From Pseudobacter ginsenosidimutans (GTDB lineage Bacteria > Bacteroidota > Bacteroidia > Chitinophagales > Chitinophagaceae): a stretch of DNA of 64,000 nt. The stretch covers positions 3,906,001 to 3,970,000 of the forward strand of contig NZ_CP042431.1 in assembly GCF_007970185.1 (NCBI RefSeq), written 5' to 3'. This document shows positions 9,182-17,050 of the stretch, in pieces. The notes below the pieces were generated by a model. It did no database searches. It saw nothing but the letters and a program-made list of their open reading frames with translations, and was not told the origin of the DNA. A program made the translations under genes and the position numbers. Numbering within the stretch: position 1 is the first letter of the stretch; each line of letters starts with the position of its first letter.

Positions 9182-9937
9182 CTACATTTTTTGTGCAGCA
9201 CCAGACCCGGGTAAACCAAAATCTTTCATGAACTGCGGCCGGAAATTACCTTCGGCAGCCTTGTTGTAGGTGAACAGGATGGCGCTTCTTCCCATTGCAG
9301 AGAAATTAGGGGCGGACTGATGCGGAGCAAAACCATCGAAAACAATCACATCACCCGGCAACGTTTCCAGCTTTTCGAACGGCAGCGCCTGTGCAGCAGC
9401 TGCTTCGATAGGTTGCATATACTCACTCATGATGCCTTTCTTGTGCTCGCCGGGAGCGATCTCCAGACAACCATTCTCCACCGTCGCATTTTCGCAGGAG
9501 ATAAAAATGGAAATGATATTGGTCATATATTTCTGCCAGATACCGCTCATGTCCTGGTGCGGTAAAAAGCCCCGGCCGCCCGGTTGCTTGAAGTTGATCT
9601 TATCAGTGCATAATATGGCCTCTTCCCCGAAGATGGCAGCTACCACCGATAAAAAGTAAGGGGATTGTGCGGTTCCCATCAAGGCAGGGCTGCACTCCAG
9701 GAAATTGGAGATCTTGTGCATCACTTTCCGGTTGCTGCCATCCACTGCATTTTCAAAAGTGATCAGTTCAGGATGCTGCCTGCACAGGCGTTTGATCTCC
9801 TGTTTCAACAGTTCCATTTCCGCTTCCGTAAAAACATTGCGCAACACATAGTAGCCATGGATGTCATAGGCTTCACGGATGTTCCGGAGCGTTTCGGGAG
9901 AAAGGTTGTTGCTGGCCGGGATATTAATTTTATCCAT
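9182..9937 (-). CDS. PhyH-family Fe(II)/2-oxoglutarate dioxygenase
   Basis: 251 residues from ATG 9937; an upstream ATG at 10057 would run into the divergent gene and is disfavoured. The phytanoyl-CoA dioxygenase-like core is clear: the metal ligands are His127 and Asp129 in FLPHQDMSG and His206 in FAPHQSAPN, with Arg217 (MGRSAILFTYN) positioned to bind 2-oxoglutarate. GDVIVFDGFAPH is the usual strand before the distal His. It would hydroxylate or desaturate an unactivated carbon. It is divergent from the JmjC gene across 43 bases and is followed by the flavoenzyme. Substrate is inferred to be the RiPP core because both flanks are RiPP genes, but a small molecule is possible. Confidence 0.9.
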   Translation of the reverse strand: MDKINIPASNNLSPETLRNIREAYDIHGYYVLRNVFTEAEMELLKQEIKRLCRQHPELITFENAVDGSNRKVMHKISNFLECSPALMGTAQSPYFLSVVAAIFGEEAILCTDKINFKQPGGRGFLPHQDMSGIWQKYMTNIISIFISCENATVENGCLEIAPGEHKKGIMSEYMQPIEAAAAQALPFEKLETLPGDVIVFDGFAPHQSAPNFSAMGRSAILFTYNKAAEGNFRPQFMKDFGLPGSGAAQKM

Positions 9938-9980
9938 AAAAAGTTTCCTGACGATTAGTTGTTTTAATTTGATCCCTGAA

Positions 9981-10916
9981 ATGAAAATATACCATATTCC
10001 TGAACAACCCTTCAAGGGAAAAATAGATCCAGGCAGTTTGCCTGCCGATCCTTCCATTTTTTTTGATGGTCTGCAGGCGCCGGTATCCGCCGGTATTCAT
10101 TTTCTCGATACCGCGGGTGAAAGAAAATATGGCGGCAGGCTCAAAGACCTTGACAAACTCCGGGAATCATTACCTTTTTTGTCTGTCAGGTATCCTCAGC
10201 TCGTTCTGGTGCTGAAAAATCTTTTGTCTTCCAAAACCCTTGCCAATACTTATCTTCCGCTGAAAGATCAGTTTGCTGAAAAAACATTTTTTCCTTTCCT
10301 GCATATGGCGGGCACCGTTTCACAAAAAGGAGGCAGCATCGGTTATCATCTCGATAATTACCATGTGTTCATCCTGCAGGCCGAGGGGCGCAGAACCTGG
10401 AATATTTGGAACAAGAATGTACTGACGGCCGAAGAATCATCCTGCTTTGTCAGAGAAGATCCCGAAGAAACCAGTATTGCCATTCAAAAGCAACGGCCCC
10501 CCGATCATGTATTTACCCTCGAACCCGGCGAATTCATTTTTATTCCCGCGCTCTTTCCGCATGAAGGCATCAGTTCCATGGAAGATGGATTGTCCATCAG
10601 TCTTTCCTACGTTTACACTGCGCTCTCCGGTTTCAAACTGTTGAGGCCGGCATTGCCCCGGTCGGTTACTGCGGTGCTTCGTTATACAGATGAACGCACC
10701 AGGCCCTTGTATGAGATCATTCACGAGCTTCCGTTGCAGGAAGAGGAATACAGGCACTGGTTGCAAATTAACCTCGAACATTTCGGACAATTGCTGCCAG
10801 CGGAGATCCGTTCATTACTGCATAACCAACCGGAACCATTAACCGAATACTGGCTGAATCTTTTTTCCGGTCAGGCCGGCACCAGCGCGGAACGTTTTTC
10901 CAGCAACACATTGTGA
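9981..10916 (+). CDS. JmjC/cupin-like Fe(II)/2-oxoglutarate oxygenase
   Basis: 311 residues from ATG 9981, which gives MKIYHIPEQPF; a longer frame from 9879 would overlap the divergent gene. The jelly-roll oxygenase motif is visible: His123 and Asp125 in GYHLDNYHVFILQAEGRRTWNIW, and distal His194 in LEPGEFIFIPALFPHEGIS, the same arrangement as in ribosomal-oxygenase/JmjC proteins that hydroxylate protein side chains. It is the only plus-strand gene inside the RiPP locus. Its last 46 bases overlap the end of the convergent P450 gene, an unusually tight fit. JmjC-like enzymes acting on RiPP precursors are plausible, since the family works on proteins, but this is inference. Confidence 0.88.
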   Translation: MKIYHIPEQPFKGKIDPGSLPADPSIFFDGLQAPVSAGIHFLDTAGERKYGGRLKDLDKLRESLPFLSVRYPQLVLVLKNLLSSKTLANTYLPLKDQFAEKTFFPFLHMAGTVSQKGGSIGYHLDNYHVFILQAEGRRTWNIWNKNVLTAEESSCFVREDPEETSIAIQKQRPPDHVFTLEPGEFIFIPALFPHEGISSMEDGLSISLSYVYTALSGFKLLRPALPRSVTAVLRYTDERTRPLYEIIHELPLQEEEYRHWLQINLEHFGQLLPAEIRSLLHNQPEPLTEYWLNLFSGQAGTSAERFSSNTL

Positions 10917-12067
10917 AGGGGAAAGGGATTCAGAGAGATGGTATTCCGGAGCACAGGCACAAAGTGGCCGCGGCCGGAAACAATATTTTCCGACAGGATC
11001 TTCTCCACAAATGCCCGGATGATCCTGAAAGAAAGATTGGTGCCGGGGCATTTGGTAAAGCTGCGACCGAATGGAATGAATGCCCAGGGATCTACCTTTC
11101 CACCTGCCATGAAACGCGCAGGTTGATAAGTGTCCGGGAACTCCCAGCATTCAGGGACCCGATGGGTCAGCAGGGGAGAGATATGCAAAAGATCCCCGGC
11201 AATGAAATGATGCCCGCAAAGAGAGAAATTGTTCATGGCAGTGCGGTGGAAAAGCCAGTTGGGCGGGAATAGTCTCAGTGATTCAAGTATTACCGCATAC
11301 AGATAACCGTTAGTTTGACTGTTGGGATCATCGGTCTTTTCGGAAGACTGGCCGTAGTTCCTGCAGAATGCATCTTCAAATGCCGCCAGGTTGGAGATGA
11401 TCCAGCCAATGGCATTACTGATATTCTTGCAGGAGAAATGAATGATGCCGATCAGGCTGTCCACTTCTTCCTTGAACCTGCTGTACAGTTCAGGATCGGT
11501 AAGGCCTGCGGGCAGGTCCCTGCCGATCTGTTTGTACATATCGAGAGCAAACTGTCGCTGGTCTGTTACGGCCTGTGCGAAAAAGATCCGGTCCGGTAAA
11601 CCGGGTGTTCTGTTATCGTTGAGTTCCGACTTGTACCATTCCACCCTGTCGGAGGCTGTCATGAACAGTTCCAGGGATGCAGGAGGAATGGGAGCTCCGT
11701 ATCCTGAGAGCATGAGGGAAAGAACCGCCAGGTTCAGTTTCCGTTCATCGATCGTATGATGGTTTCCATCGCTGCTGTAAATACTGGCAGCGGGGAGACC
11801 GGGATCCAAACTTTGTACATGATCATTTTTCAGCGAGCGAAGCGCCAATGGAAGCCCTTCTTCCCGAATACTTTCCATCAGCTGACGCCAATAGAAAATT
11901 TTGGAAGGCCGGGTAACACGCTGCGCTTCTTCTAACAACACAGCCCTGATGGCATCAGGGCTGCAAAGAATGAATTCCCGCCTGTTGCCTGCAGAGATAT
12001 TGATGATGGGGGATGAAACGGATGCCAGCCGGAGGATGCCGGCTGGTGATAAGATCGGTACGCTCAT
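10871..12067 (-). CDS. Divergent cytochrome P450
   Basis: 398 residues from ATG 12067; an in-frame GTG at 12115 would overlap the precursor gene. The heme-binding loop is FIPFGRSFTKCPGTNL with Cys340 as thiolate ligand, and the K-helix ExxR is Glu262-Arg265 (LESLRLFPP). The I-helix, which normally has (A/G)GxxT for oxygen activation, reads HFSCKNISNAIGW, so the conserved Gly and Thr are replaced. The first 100 residues match no typical P450 N-terminus well. It lies 26 bases after the RiPP precursor stop, a position typical of tailoring P450s that form cross-links in peptides. Redox partner genes are not seen. Activity on the core peptide is inferred from position. Confidence 0.88.
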   Translation of the reverse strand: MSVPILSPAGILRLASVSSPIINISAGNRREFILCSPDAIRAVLLEEAQRVTRPSKIFYWRQLMESIREEGLPLALRSLKNDHVQSLDPGLPAASIYSSDGNHHTIDERKLNLAVLSLMLSGYGAPIPPASLELFMTASDRVEWYKSELNDNRTPGLPDRIFFAQAVTDQRQFALDMYKQIGRDLPAGLTDPELYSRFKEEVDSLIGIIHFSCKNISNAIGWIISNLAAFEDAFCRNYGQSSEKTDDPNSQTNGYLYAVILESLRLFPPNWLFHRTAMNNFSLCGHHFIAGDLLHISPLLTHRVPECWEFPDTYQPARFMAGGKVDPWAFIPFGRSFTKCPGTNLSFRIIRAFVEKILSENIVSGRGHFVPVLRNTISLNPFPLHNVLLEKRSALVPA

Positions 12068-12093
12068 GAGATCCTCACTGAGTGAATAATGAA

Positions 12094-12357
12094 TTAGTCG
12101 CCGCTGTACCAGCACTGCGTGGGTTTGGAACCCATCATGCTCTGACCGCCGGCAATATCGTCGAGGTCATCATCGCTCATGGCATCCAGCCCGAAAGCCT
12201 GCGCCTGTGCACTGATCTCTTCAACGCTGAAATTGAAACCGAGCGAAGCAGCAAATTCGGCGATAGCTTCGGGAGTCTGCAGTTGGGAGAAGCGATCTTT
12301 CAGACTCTGGTCTTTTTCGAGTTCACTCATGAACTCTCTGAATTGTGAATTGCTCAT
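12094..12357 (-). CDS. RiPP precursor peptide with Nif11-type leader and GG cleavage site
   Basis: 87 residues. Residues 1-71 form a Nif11-like leader: an amphipathic start (QFREFMSELEKDQSLKDRF), AIAEFAASLGFNFSVEEI, then an acidic end DDDLDDIAGG. The double glycine at 70-71 is the expected cut site of the C39 peptidase-ABC exporter encoded upstream. The remaining core is QSMMGSKPTQCWYSGD (residues 72-87), with a single Cys, Trp and Tyr in a row plus Lys, Thr and Ser. It lies between the radical SAM gene (31 bases upstream) and the P450 gene. ATG at 12357. The leader type is established for exported peptides; the final product is unknown, and the core composition matches no class I recognise. 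Confidence 0.93.
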   Translation of the reverse strand: MSNSQFREFMSELEKDQSLKDRFSQLQTPEAIAEFAASLGFNFSVEEISAQAQAFGLDAMSDDDLDDIAGGQSMMGSKPTQCWYSGD

Positions 12358-12388
12358 AGTGTTGTATGGGTTTTGGATAAATAATAAA

Positions 12389-13669
12389 TCAGGTGTGATA
12401 AATATCGTTGGTGATCTTTAATCCTCTTTGCTTCAGGTCTATCAGATCGAAATAATGATTACGGATATCGTTGCAGTTGGGGAATTCGGCCTGCAGGGTT
12501 TTGTCAACATCATACAACTCACCATAGTCGCCTTTCTGGAAACAGAAACGGTGAATGACACAGGACTTGCAGGCATTCAAATCGTAATCATATTGTTGCC
12601 GGAATTCTTTCAGCCCTTTGAATGCATCCACCCCGTTCTCCCAGATATTACCTGCACAGAATTCCGGTTTATGGAGATTGTCGTTGTAATATACATTGCC
12701 ATCGAACTTCAATACGTAGTAAGACATGGGTACTGCCGACGGGGTTCGCGTGTACAGCGTATTCAGGATCTTGCCGTACCGGCTTGGACGAAGAAGATAG
12801 GCGAGATAAGGTTTTCGCTCAAGGATCTCCGTTAGGATGCGGCCCAGTTCCCGGTAGCCAAAATAATCGATCTTCTCATCCGTCTTCGGTGTGGAATCCG
12901 GAGGCGGTACATCGGCCAGGGCACCGGTATAACGGATCACATTGTAATTCCAGCCGTAGAGGCCGAGACTGTGACAGAGTTCCAGCATTTCTTCCACATG
13001 GATCACGTTCTCTTCGGTGATCACGGATTTTACAGACACGGGAACGCCGATGGACAACAGGTATTTGATATTCTCGATCACCTTGTGAAAGGTGTTCTTC
13101 TGCCTGTATCTTTCATGGATCTCTGCGCGGGGGCCGTCCAGTGAAATGCGGATATGAGCTGTTTTGTTGTTCTCGAAAATTTCCCGGATGAGCTTATTCT
13201 CGCGGATCTTCTGGTGCACGCCATTGGAGGTGAGCCAGATCCGGAAGCCTTTATCGTGGATGTACTTGAACCAGTGTTCTATACCTTCCTTCACAAAAAC
13301 TTCTCCGCCGGTAAACTGGAATGTTTTCTGATTACGGGATTTCTGGTCGAAATGATCGGCCACCATTTTGAAATCCTCGAAGGAGATCTCCTTGATCTTC
13401 GAAAAATTATAGCCGCGGAAACAGTAGTCGCAAACGATATTGCAGCGGTTGGTTACGCAGATGAGCAGTTGGTCGAATTCCGTGGCGCCGAAATCGTAAC
13501 CAAGTACTTTGGAGCCTTTGGGAGTGATCTGTTGTTTTGCGGGCCTGTCCCTTTTTTGTACATACCATTCCAGGTAATCAGGCAGGAGATAATACCGGTG
13601 GTCATTCCATTCAAGGGTATTCACCCTTACGGCATCTCCGGTTTGGCAGTAATCATCAAATAAACCCAT
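12389..13669 (-). CDS. Radical SAM / SPASM peptide-modifying enzyme
   Basis: 426 residues from ATG 13669, in preference to a TTG at 13675. The N-terminal region (1-65) is a leader before the radical SAM core, whose cluster motif is Cys76, Cys80 and Cys83 in CNIVCDYCFRGYNF. FQFTGGEVFV is the GGE SAM-binding motif, and HIRISLDGP follows. The C-terminal SPASM-type region carries further cysteines for auxiliary clusters (EFCAGNIW, LNACKSCVIHRFCF and FPNC). Such enzymes install thioether, C-C or C-O cross-links, or epimerise residues, in a leader-guided peptide. It sits directly upstream of the precursor. A separate promoter may lie in the 88 bases upstream, but no clean consensus is seen. Confidence 0.95.
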   Translation of the reverse strand: MGLFDDYCQTGDAVRVNTLEWNDHRYYLLPDYLEWYVQKRDRPAKQQITPKGSKVLGYDFGATEFDQLLICVTNRCNIVCDYCFRGYNFSKIKEISFEDFKMVADHFDQKSRNQKTFQFTGGEVFVKEGIEHWFKYIHDKGFRIWLTSNGVHQKIRENKLIREIFENNKTAHIRISLDGPRAEIHERYRQKNTFHKVIENIKYLLSIGVPVSVKSVITEENVIHVEEMLELCHSLGLYGWNYNVIRYTGALADVPPPDSTPKTDEKIDYFGYRELGRILTEILERKPYLAYLLRPSRYGKILNTLYTRTPSAVPMSYYVLKFDGNVYYNDNLHKPEFCAGNIWENGVDAFKGLKEFRQQYDYDLNACKSCVIHRFCFQKGDYGELYDVDKTLQAEFPNCNDIRNHYFDLIDLKQRGLKITNDIYHT

Positions 13670-13757
13670 AAGCAATTAGTATAGTGCGTTAAGTTAATGA
13701 AAATCTGATACCTGAATAGCCGTCTGTACGCATTTATTATTCAGATAACAAACAAGT

Positions 13758-14912
13758 CTATTTGCTGTCCTTGCAATGTTCGGCCAGATATGCATCGATA
13801 TAGTTCTTGTATTGATTGATCTCATTGATGCTGCCTGCAGTTTTGTTCAGTTCTGAATTGTATTTGTCAACGGCTTTGTTGAGTGCCGCCATTTGCTTGT
13901 TCACTTCACCTTTTACTTCCTGGTAATCGCTCCAGTTATTGATATTATCTCTAAAATTCTTGATCGCGCCCAGCAAGCTGCCCAGTTTCCCCAGGTCGGT
14001 AACCGCATGGGTAAGGATGGTATTATGTACATCTTCCGAATATAGCGCCTCCAGTGCTTTATCGCCTTTTTTGATGGCTTCATACACCGCCACTTTGGTC
14101 ACATATTTTACGCCGGCATCTTTAGCTGTTTTCAGGAGATGGCCCTGTGGTGAGGAAATATTGATCAGGTCCTCGATAGTGTTGGCGGCCATTTTCAGGG
14201 TAAGCCTAACGATTTGCCAGTCACTGGTGGCTACTTTCGATGTCTTCAGCAAAGTATCCTTCAAGTTTTTGATATCGGATACCAGTTCTGCTTTTATCTT
14301 GTACTTGTTGCGTTGCCTGTCCCACAGGGCCGGCAGTTTGTTGTCGCGGTATTGGACCAGCTGTTTGCAGTCAATGGCCTTGTTCTTATCCGTGTTCGTA
14401 TTTGCAGTGGCGGCCTCTTTGATGGAAACCAGTTCCAGCTTGATATTGCTCAGGCGGGATCTGAATTTATCGTTGTATTGTTTATCGCTTTTGCATTTGG
14501 TGCTGAAGTCATGTCCGTCGAACCAGGGACTGCCTCCGGCTTTTGCTTTGGGGTTCACCGTGAGTGAAAAGGTATGGGTGGATTTGTTGCCGCAGAAATC
14601 GGAATAGGTGGCAAGGAATTTCACATATAGTTTGGTTTCTGAAAGATTTTGCACCAGTACGGAAGTGCCTTCCGAGCCCATGGACCAGCCCGTTGAGCCG
14701 ATAAATGCCGTGATGCGCTTATCGCCTGCACCGCTCAGATCCCACTTGAGGAATTTACCGGTAAAGTTCTGTGCAGACACGGTAGGAGAGATAAAGAGGA
14801 ACAATAAGGCTGCGGAAAAAAGACGCAGCAGGTTTTCTTGTAACTGGGCAAGCATGGTTGTTGGGATAAATAGTTTAACACTAATAAATATAACCGAAAA
14901 GAACCGGTTCAT
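13758..14912 (-). CDS. Secreted protein of unknown function in the RiPP operon
   Basis: Up to 384 residues. The ATG at 14912 overlaps the stop of the ABC gene (ATGA), which suggests translational coupling; an ATG at 14855 would give a more standard signal peptide (MLAQLQENLLRLFSAALLFLFISPTVSAQ). The mature part begins with a beta-rich section (FLKWDLSGAGDKRITAFIG, residues about 50-120, including paired Cys in SDFCGNKSTH and FSTKCKSDK). A largely helical, probably coiled-coil section runs to the end, with HLLKTAKDAGVKYVTKVAVYEAI and VNKQMAALNKAVDKYNSELN. I recognise no family. In this position it could be an immunity protein, a periplasmic partner of the exporter or a product-binding protein; none of these is shown. 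Confidence 0.75.
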   Translation of the reverse strand: MNRFFSVIFISVKLFIPTTMLAQLQENLLRLFSAALLFLFISPTVSAQNFTGKFLKWDLSGAGDKRITAFIGSTGWSMGSEGTSVLVQNLSETKLYVKFLATYSDFCGNKSTHTFSLTVNPKAKAGGSPWFDGHDFSTKCKSDKQYNDKFRSRLSNIKLELVSIKEAATANTNTDKNKAIDCKQLVQYRDNKLPALWDRQRNKYKIKAELVSDIKNLKDTLLKTSKVATSDWQIVRLTLKMAANTIEDLINISSPQGHLLKTAKDAGVKYVTKVAVYEAIKKGDKALEALYSEDVHNTILTHAVTDLGKLGSLLGAIKNFRDNINNWSDYQEVKGEVNKQMAALNKAVDKYNSELNKTAGSINEINQYKNYIDAYLAEHCKDSK

Positions 14913-17041
14913 TTCAATTGACGCCTTGCGAAATTTTGAAAGGGACCTTCGGTTGTCATCAGTTCTGCAGGACTACCCGCCTGGATGATCTTTCCGTTGC
15001 CGATAAAATACACCCGGTCTGCCGCCATGATGGTTTCCAGCCGGTGGGCGATGATCAGTTTGGTGGCTTTGGTCTCGTGCAGGGTATGGGTAATGATGGC
15101 CTGTGAAATATTATCCAGTGCACTGGTTGCCTCATCGAAAAGGATGATCCGCGGATTCCCGGACAGCGCTCTTGCAATGAGCAGGCGCTGCTGTTGTCCA
15201 CCGGAAAAACTGCCTCCTGCATCCGACACAACAGTATGCAAACCCATCGGTAATGCCTCGATCTCTTTTTTCATTCCCACTTTCGCCAGTGCTTCCCACA
15301 CCGCCGTATAACCGGAGTGGCCGCCGGAAATATTCTCATAGATACTTCCCCCTGTGAGTGTACTGTTTTGCAGCACCACACCCATATTGCGCCGGACAGC
15401 TTTTATGTTCAGTTGTTTCAGGTCCTGCTCATCGAAGTAAATAGAACCTGCTTTGGGTGTTTCAAAACCGAGCAGCAAACGGAATATGGTGGATTTTCCG
15501 GAACCGGACGCGCCTACAAAAGCCACCGTCTCTCCTTCGTTGATCGCGAAAGACATGCCATCTATGATCGGGGGTGTATCCTCTCCATACGAATAGGATA
15601 CCTGGTTGAATTCAATGCGGCCATCGAGGGTGAGTTGTTCCTGTGGACCAGGTTCTTTTTCTCCGGCTGTATTTAATATGGGCTCCAGTTTTTTGAACAG
15701 GGCCACTGCTTTGAGAATGCCGCTGACACTGGATCCCAGGGCAATAACATTGGCGGCCAGTAATCCGAAGGCAGTGATGAATCCCGCAAAATCACCGGGA
15801 CGAATACTGTTGATGACCTGCCCGGAGAATCCATAGATCATCAGCAGGGCGAGGCTGGGGAAAAGATAGTTCAACAGTTGGATCTGTTGCTCTGCCTGCA
15901 GGGTATCCTGGGCAAGTGTTCTTTCTTTGGCATAATGTCCGCTCCATTGCCGAAGTACAAAGAGTTCCTTGCCTGCTGTTTTGATCTTGGCGATCCCTGA
16001 AATGAATTGATAGATGCGGGAATTGAGAGCAGTCTTTGCCTGCAGCTGCCTGCTATTGGCGAGGTTCTCTCTCCGGTAAGAAATGAACAGCAGCACCAGG
16101 TAGATCAAAAGAGCAGCCAGGGCCAGCAGTCCTAACCGGGTGGAATACACGAACATCAGTCCCAGGTTGAACAGCAGCTGCAGGCTGCTGAAAAAAGCCA
16201 ATACTACACCGCTGCTGATCATCACGCGGATCTTACTGAAGCCGAGAGATCGTTCCACCAGTTCACCGGCACTGGTCTTTGCAAAGAAACCGGCAGGCAG
16301 GTTCAAGATCTTATTGAAAAAAGCGACCTGCAGTTTTAGGTCTGCTTTGGTTTCGAAACGTAAAAGCACCAGGTTGCGATAAACAGAGAAACAAAAGATA
16401 AGCAGTCCGATCAGCAATAATAAAATACATAATTGCACCAGCATGCCACTGTTGGCGGAAGGGATCACGTTACCGATCAGTGAGCTGAAAGCCAGGGGCA
16501 GCACCAGGTTCAGGCCGCTGATGACCACGGAGCTGCCGGCAAATGCCAGCAATTCCTTTCTTCGCCCTGAGAGCGCAAACTGTAGTAAGGAGCGGTTGGA
16601 GATGGGTTCTTCGCCGAGCAATGCACAAAATACAAAAGCCGCTTCACTGAGATTTGCCGCCAGCGCCGCATCGATTTTCTGCCGCTGACCTGCCTTCGGA
16701 TCCACCAGGAAATAATTTCCCTTCTCCTGGAGGATTGCGCATACTGCCCCGTCTTTCGTGAATCCCACCATCGATCCCAGATCGGATGTCCACCAGTTAC
16801 CCTGCAGCCTTACCTTTCTTGCCAGCACATTGGATTGCCGCGCGATGGCCTGCAGTTGCCGTGTGATGGTTTGCGAGCCGTTACCCGCAATTGGCTGAAA
16901 ATACAGGCCCTGCCCGGCACCGGCCAGGTTCATGCATTGCAGCAGCAGTCCATGTCCGAGCGCATGTCCATTCCCGTTATCATGGCGGAGAACGGAAAGC
17001 AGGTCTGATTCTATTTGTGCTACAAAAGATGGCCCGGCCAT
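14909..17041 (-). CDS. ABC exporter (NHLM-type second ABC protein, no peptidase)
   Basis: 710 residues. The N-terminal domain (1-150, with GAVCAILQEKGNYFLVDPKAG) replaces a C39 peptidase. A six-helix membrane domain (about 165-450) follows, then an ATPase with Walker A GASGSGKST, signature FSGGQQQR and Walker B RIILFDEATSALD. This architecture, next to a C39-ABC protein and an HlyD protein, is that of the second ABC protein in Nif11/nitrile-hydratase-leader microcin (NHLM) systems described for Nif11-type precursors. It probably forms an inner-membrane exporter with the gene product encoded 9 bases upstream. Its stop overlaps the next start. Confidence 0.92.
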   Translation of the reverse strand: MAGPSFVAQIESDLLSVLRHDNGNGHALGHGLLLQCMNLAGAGQGLYFQPIAGNGSQTITRQLQAIARQSNVLARKVRLQGNWWTSDLGSMVGFTKDGAVCAILQEKGNYFLVDPKAGQRQKIDAALAANLSEAAFVFCALLGEEPISNRSLLQFALSGRRKELLAFAGSSVVISGLNLVLPLAFSSLIGNVIPSANSGMLVQLCILLLLIGLLIFCFSVYRNLVLLRFETKADLKLQVAFFNKILNLPAGFFAKTSAGELVERSLGFSKIRVMISSGVVLAFFSSLQLLFNLGLMFVYSTRLGLLALAALLIYLVLLFISYRRENLANSRQLQAKTALNSRIYQFISGIAKIKTAGKELFVLRQWSGHYAKERTLAQDTLQAEQQIQLLNYLFPSLALLMIYGFSGQVINSIRPGDFAGFITAFGLLAANVIALGSSVSGILKAVALFKKLEPILNTAGEKEPGPQEQLTLDGRIEFNQVSYSYGEDTPPIIDGMSFAINEGETVAFVGASGSGKSTIFRLLLGFETPKAGSIYFDEQDLKQLNIKAVRRNMGVVLQNSTLTGGSIYENISGGHSGYTAVWEALAKVGMKKEIEALPMGLHTVVSDAGGSFSGGQQQRLLIARALSGNPRIILFDEATSALDNISQAIITHTLHETKATKLIIAHRLETIMAADRVYFIGNGKIIQAGSPAELMTTEGPFQNFARRQLK

Positions 17042-17050
17042 AATATGTTG

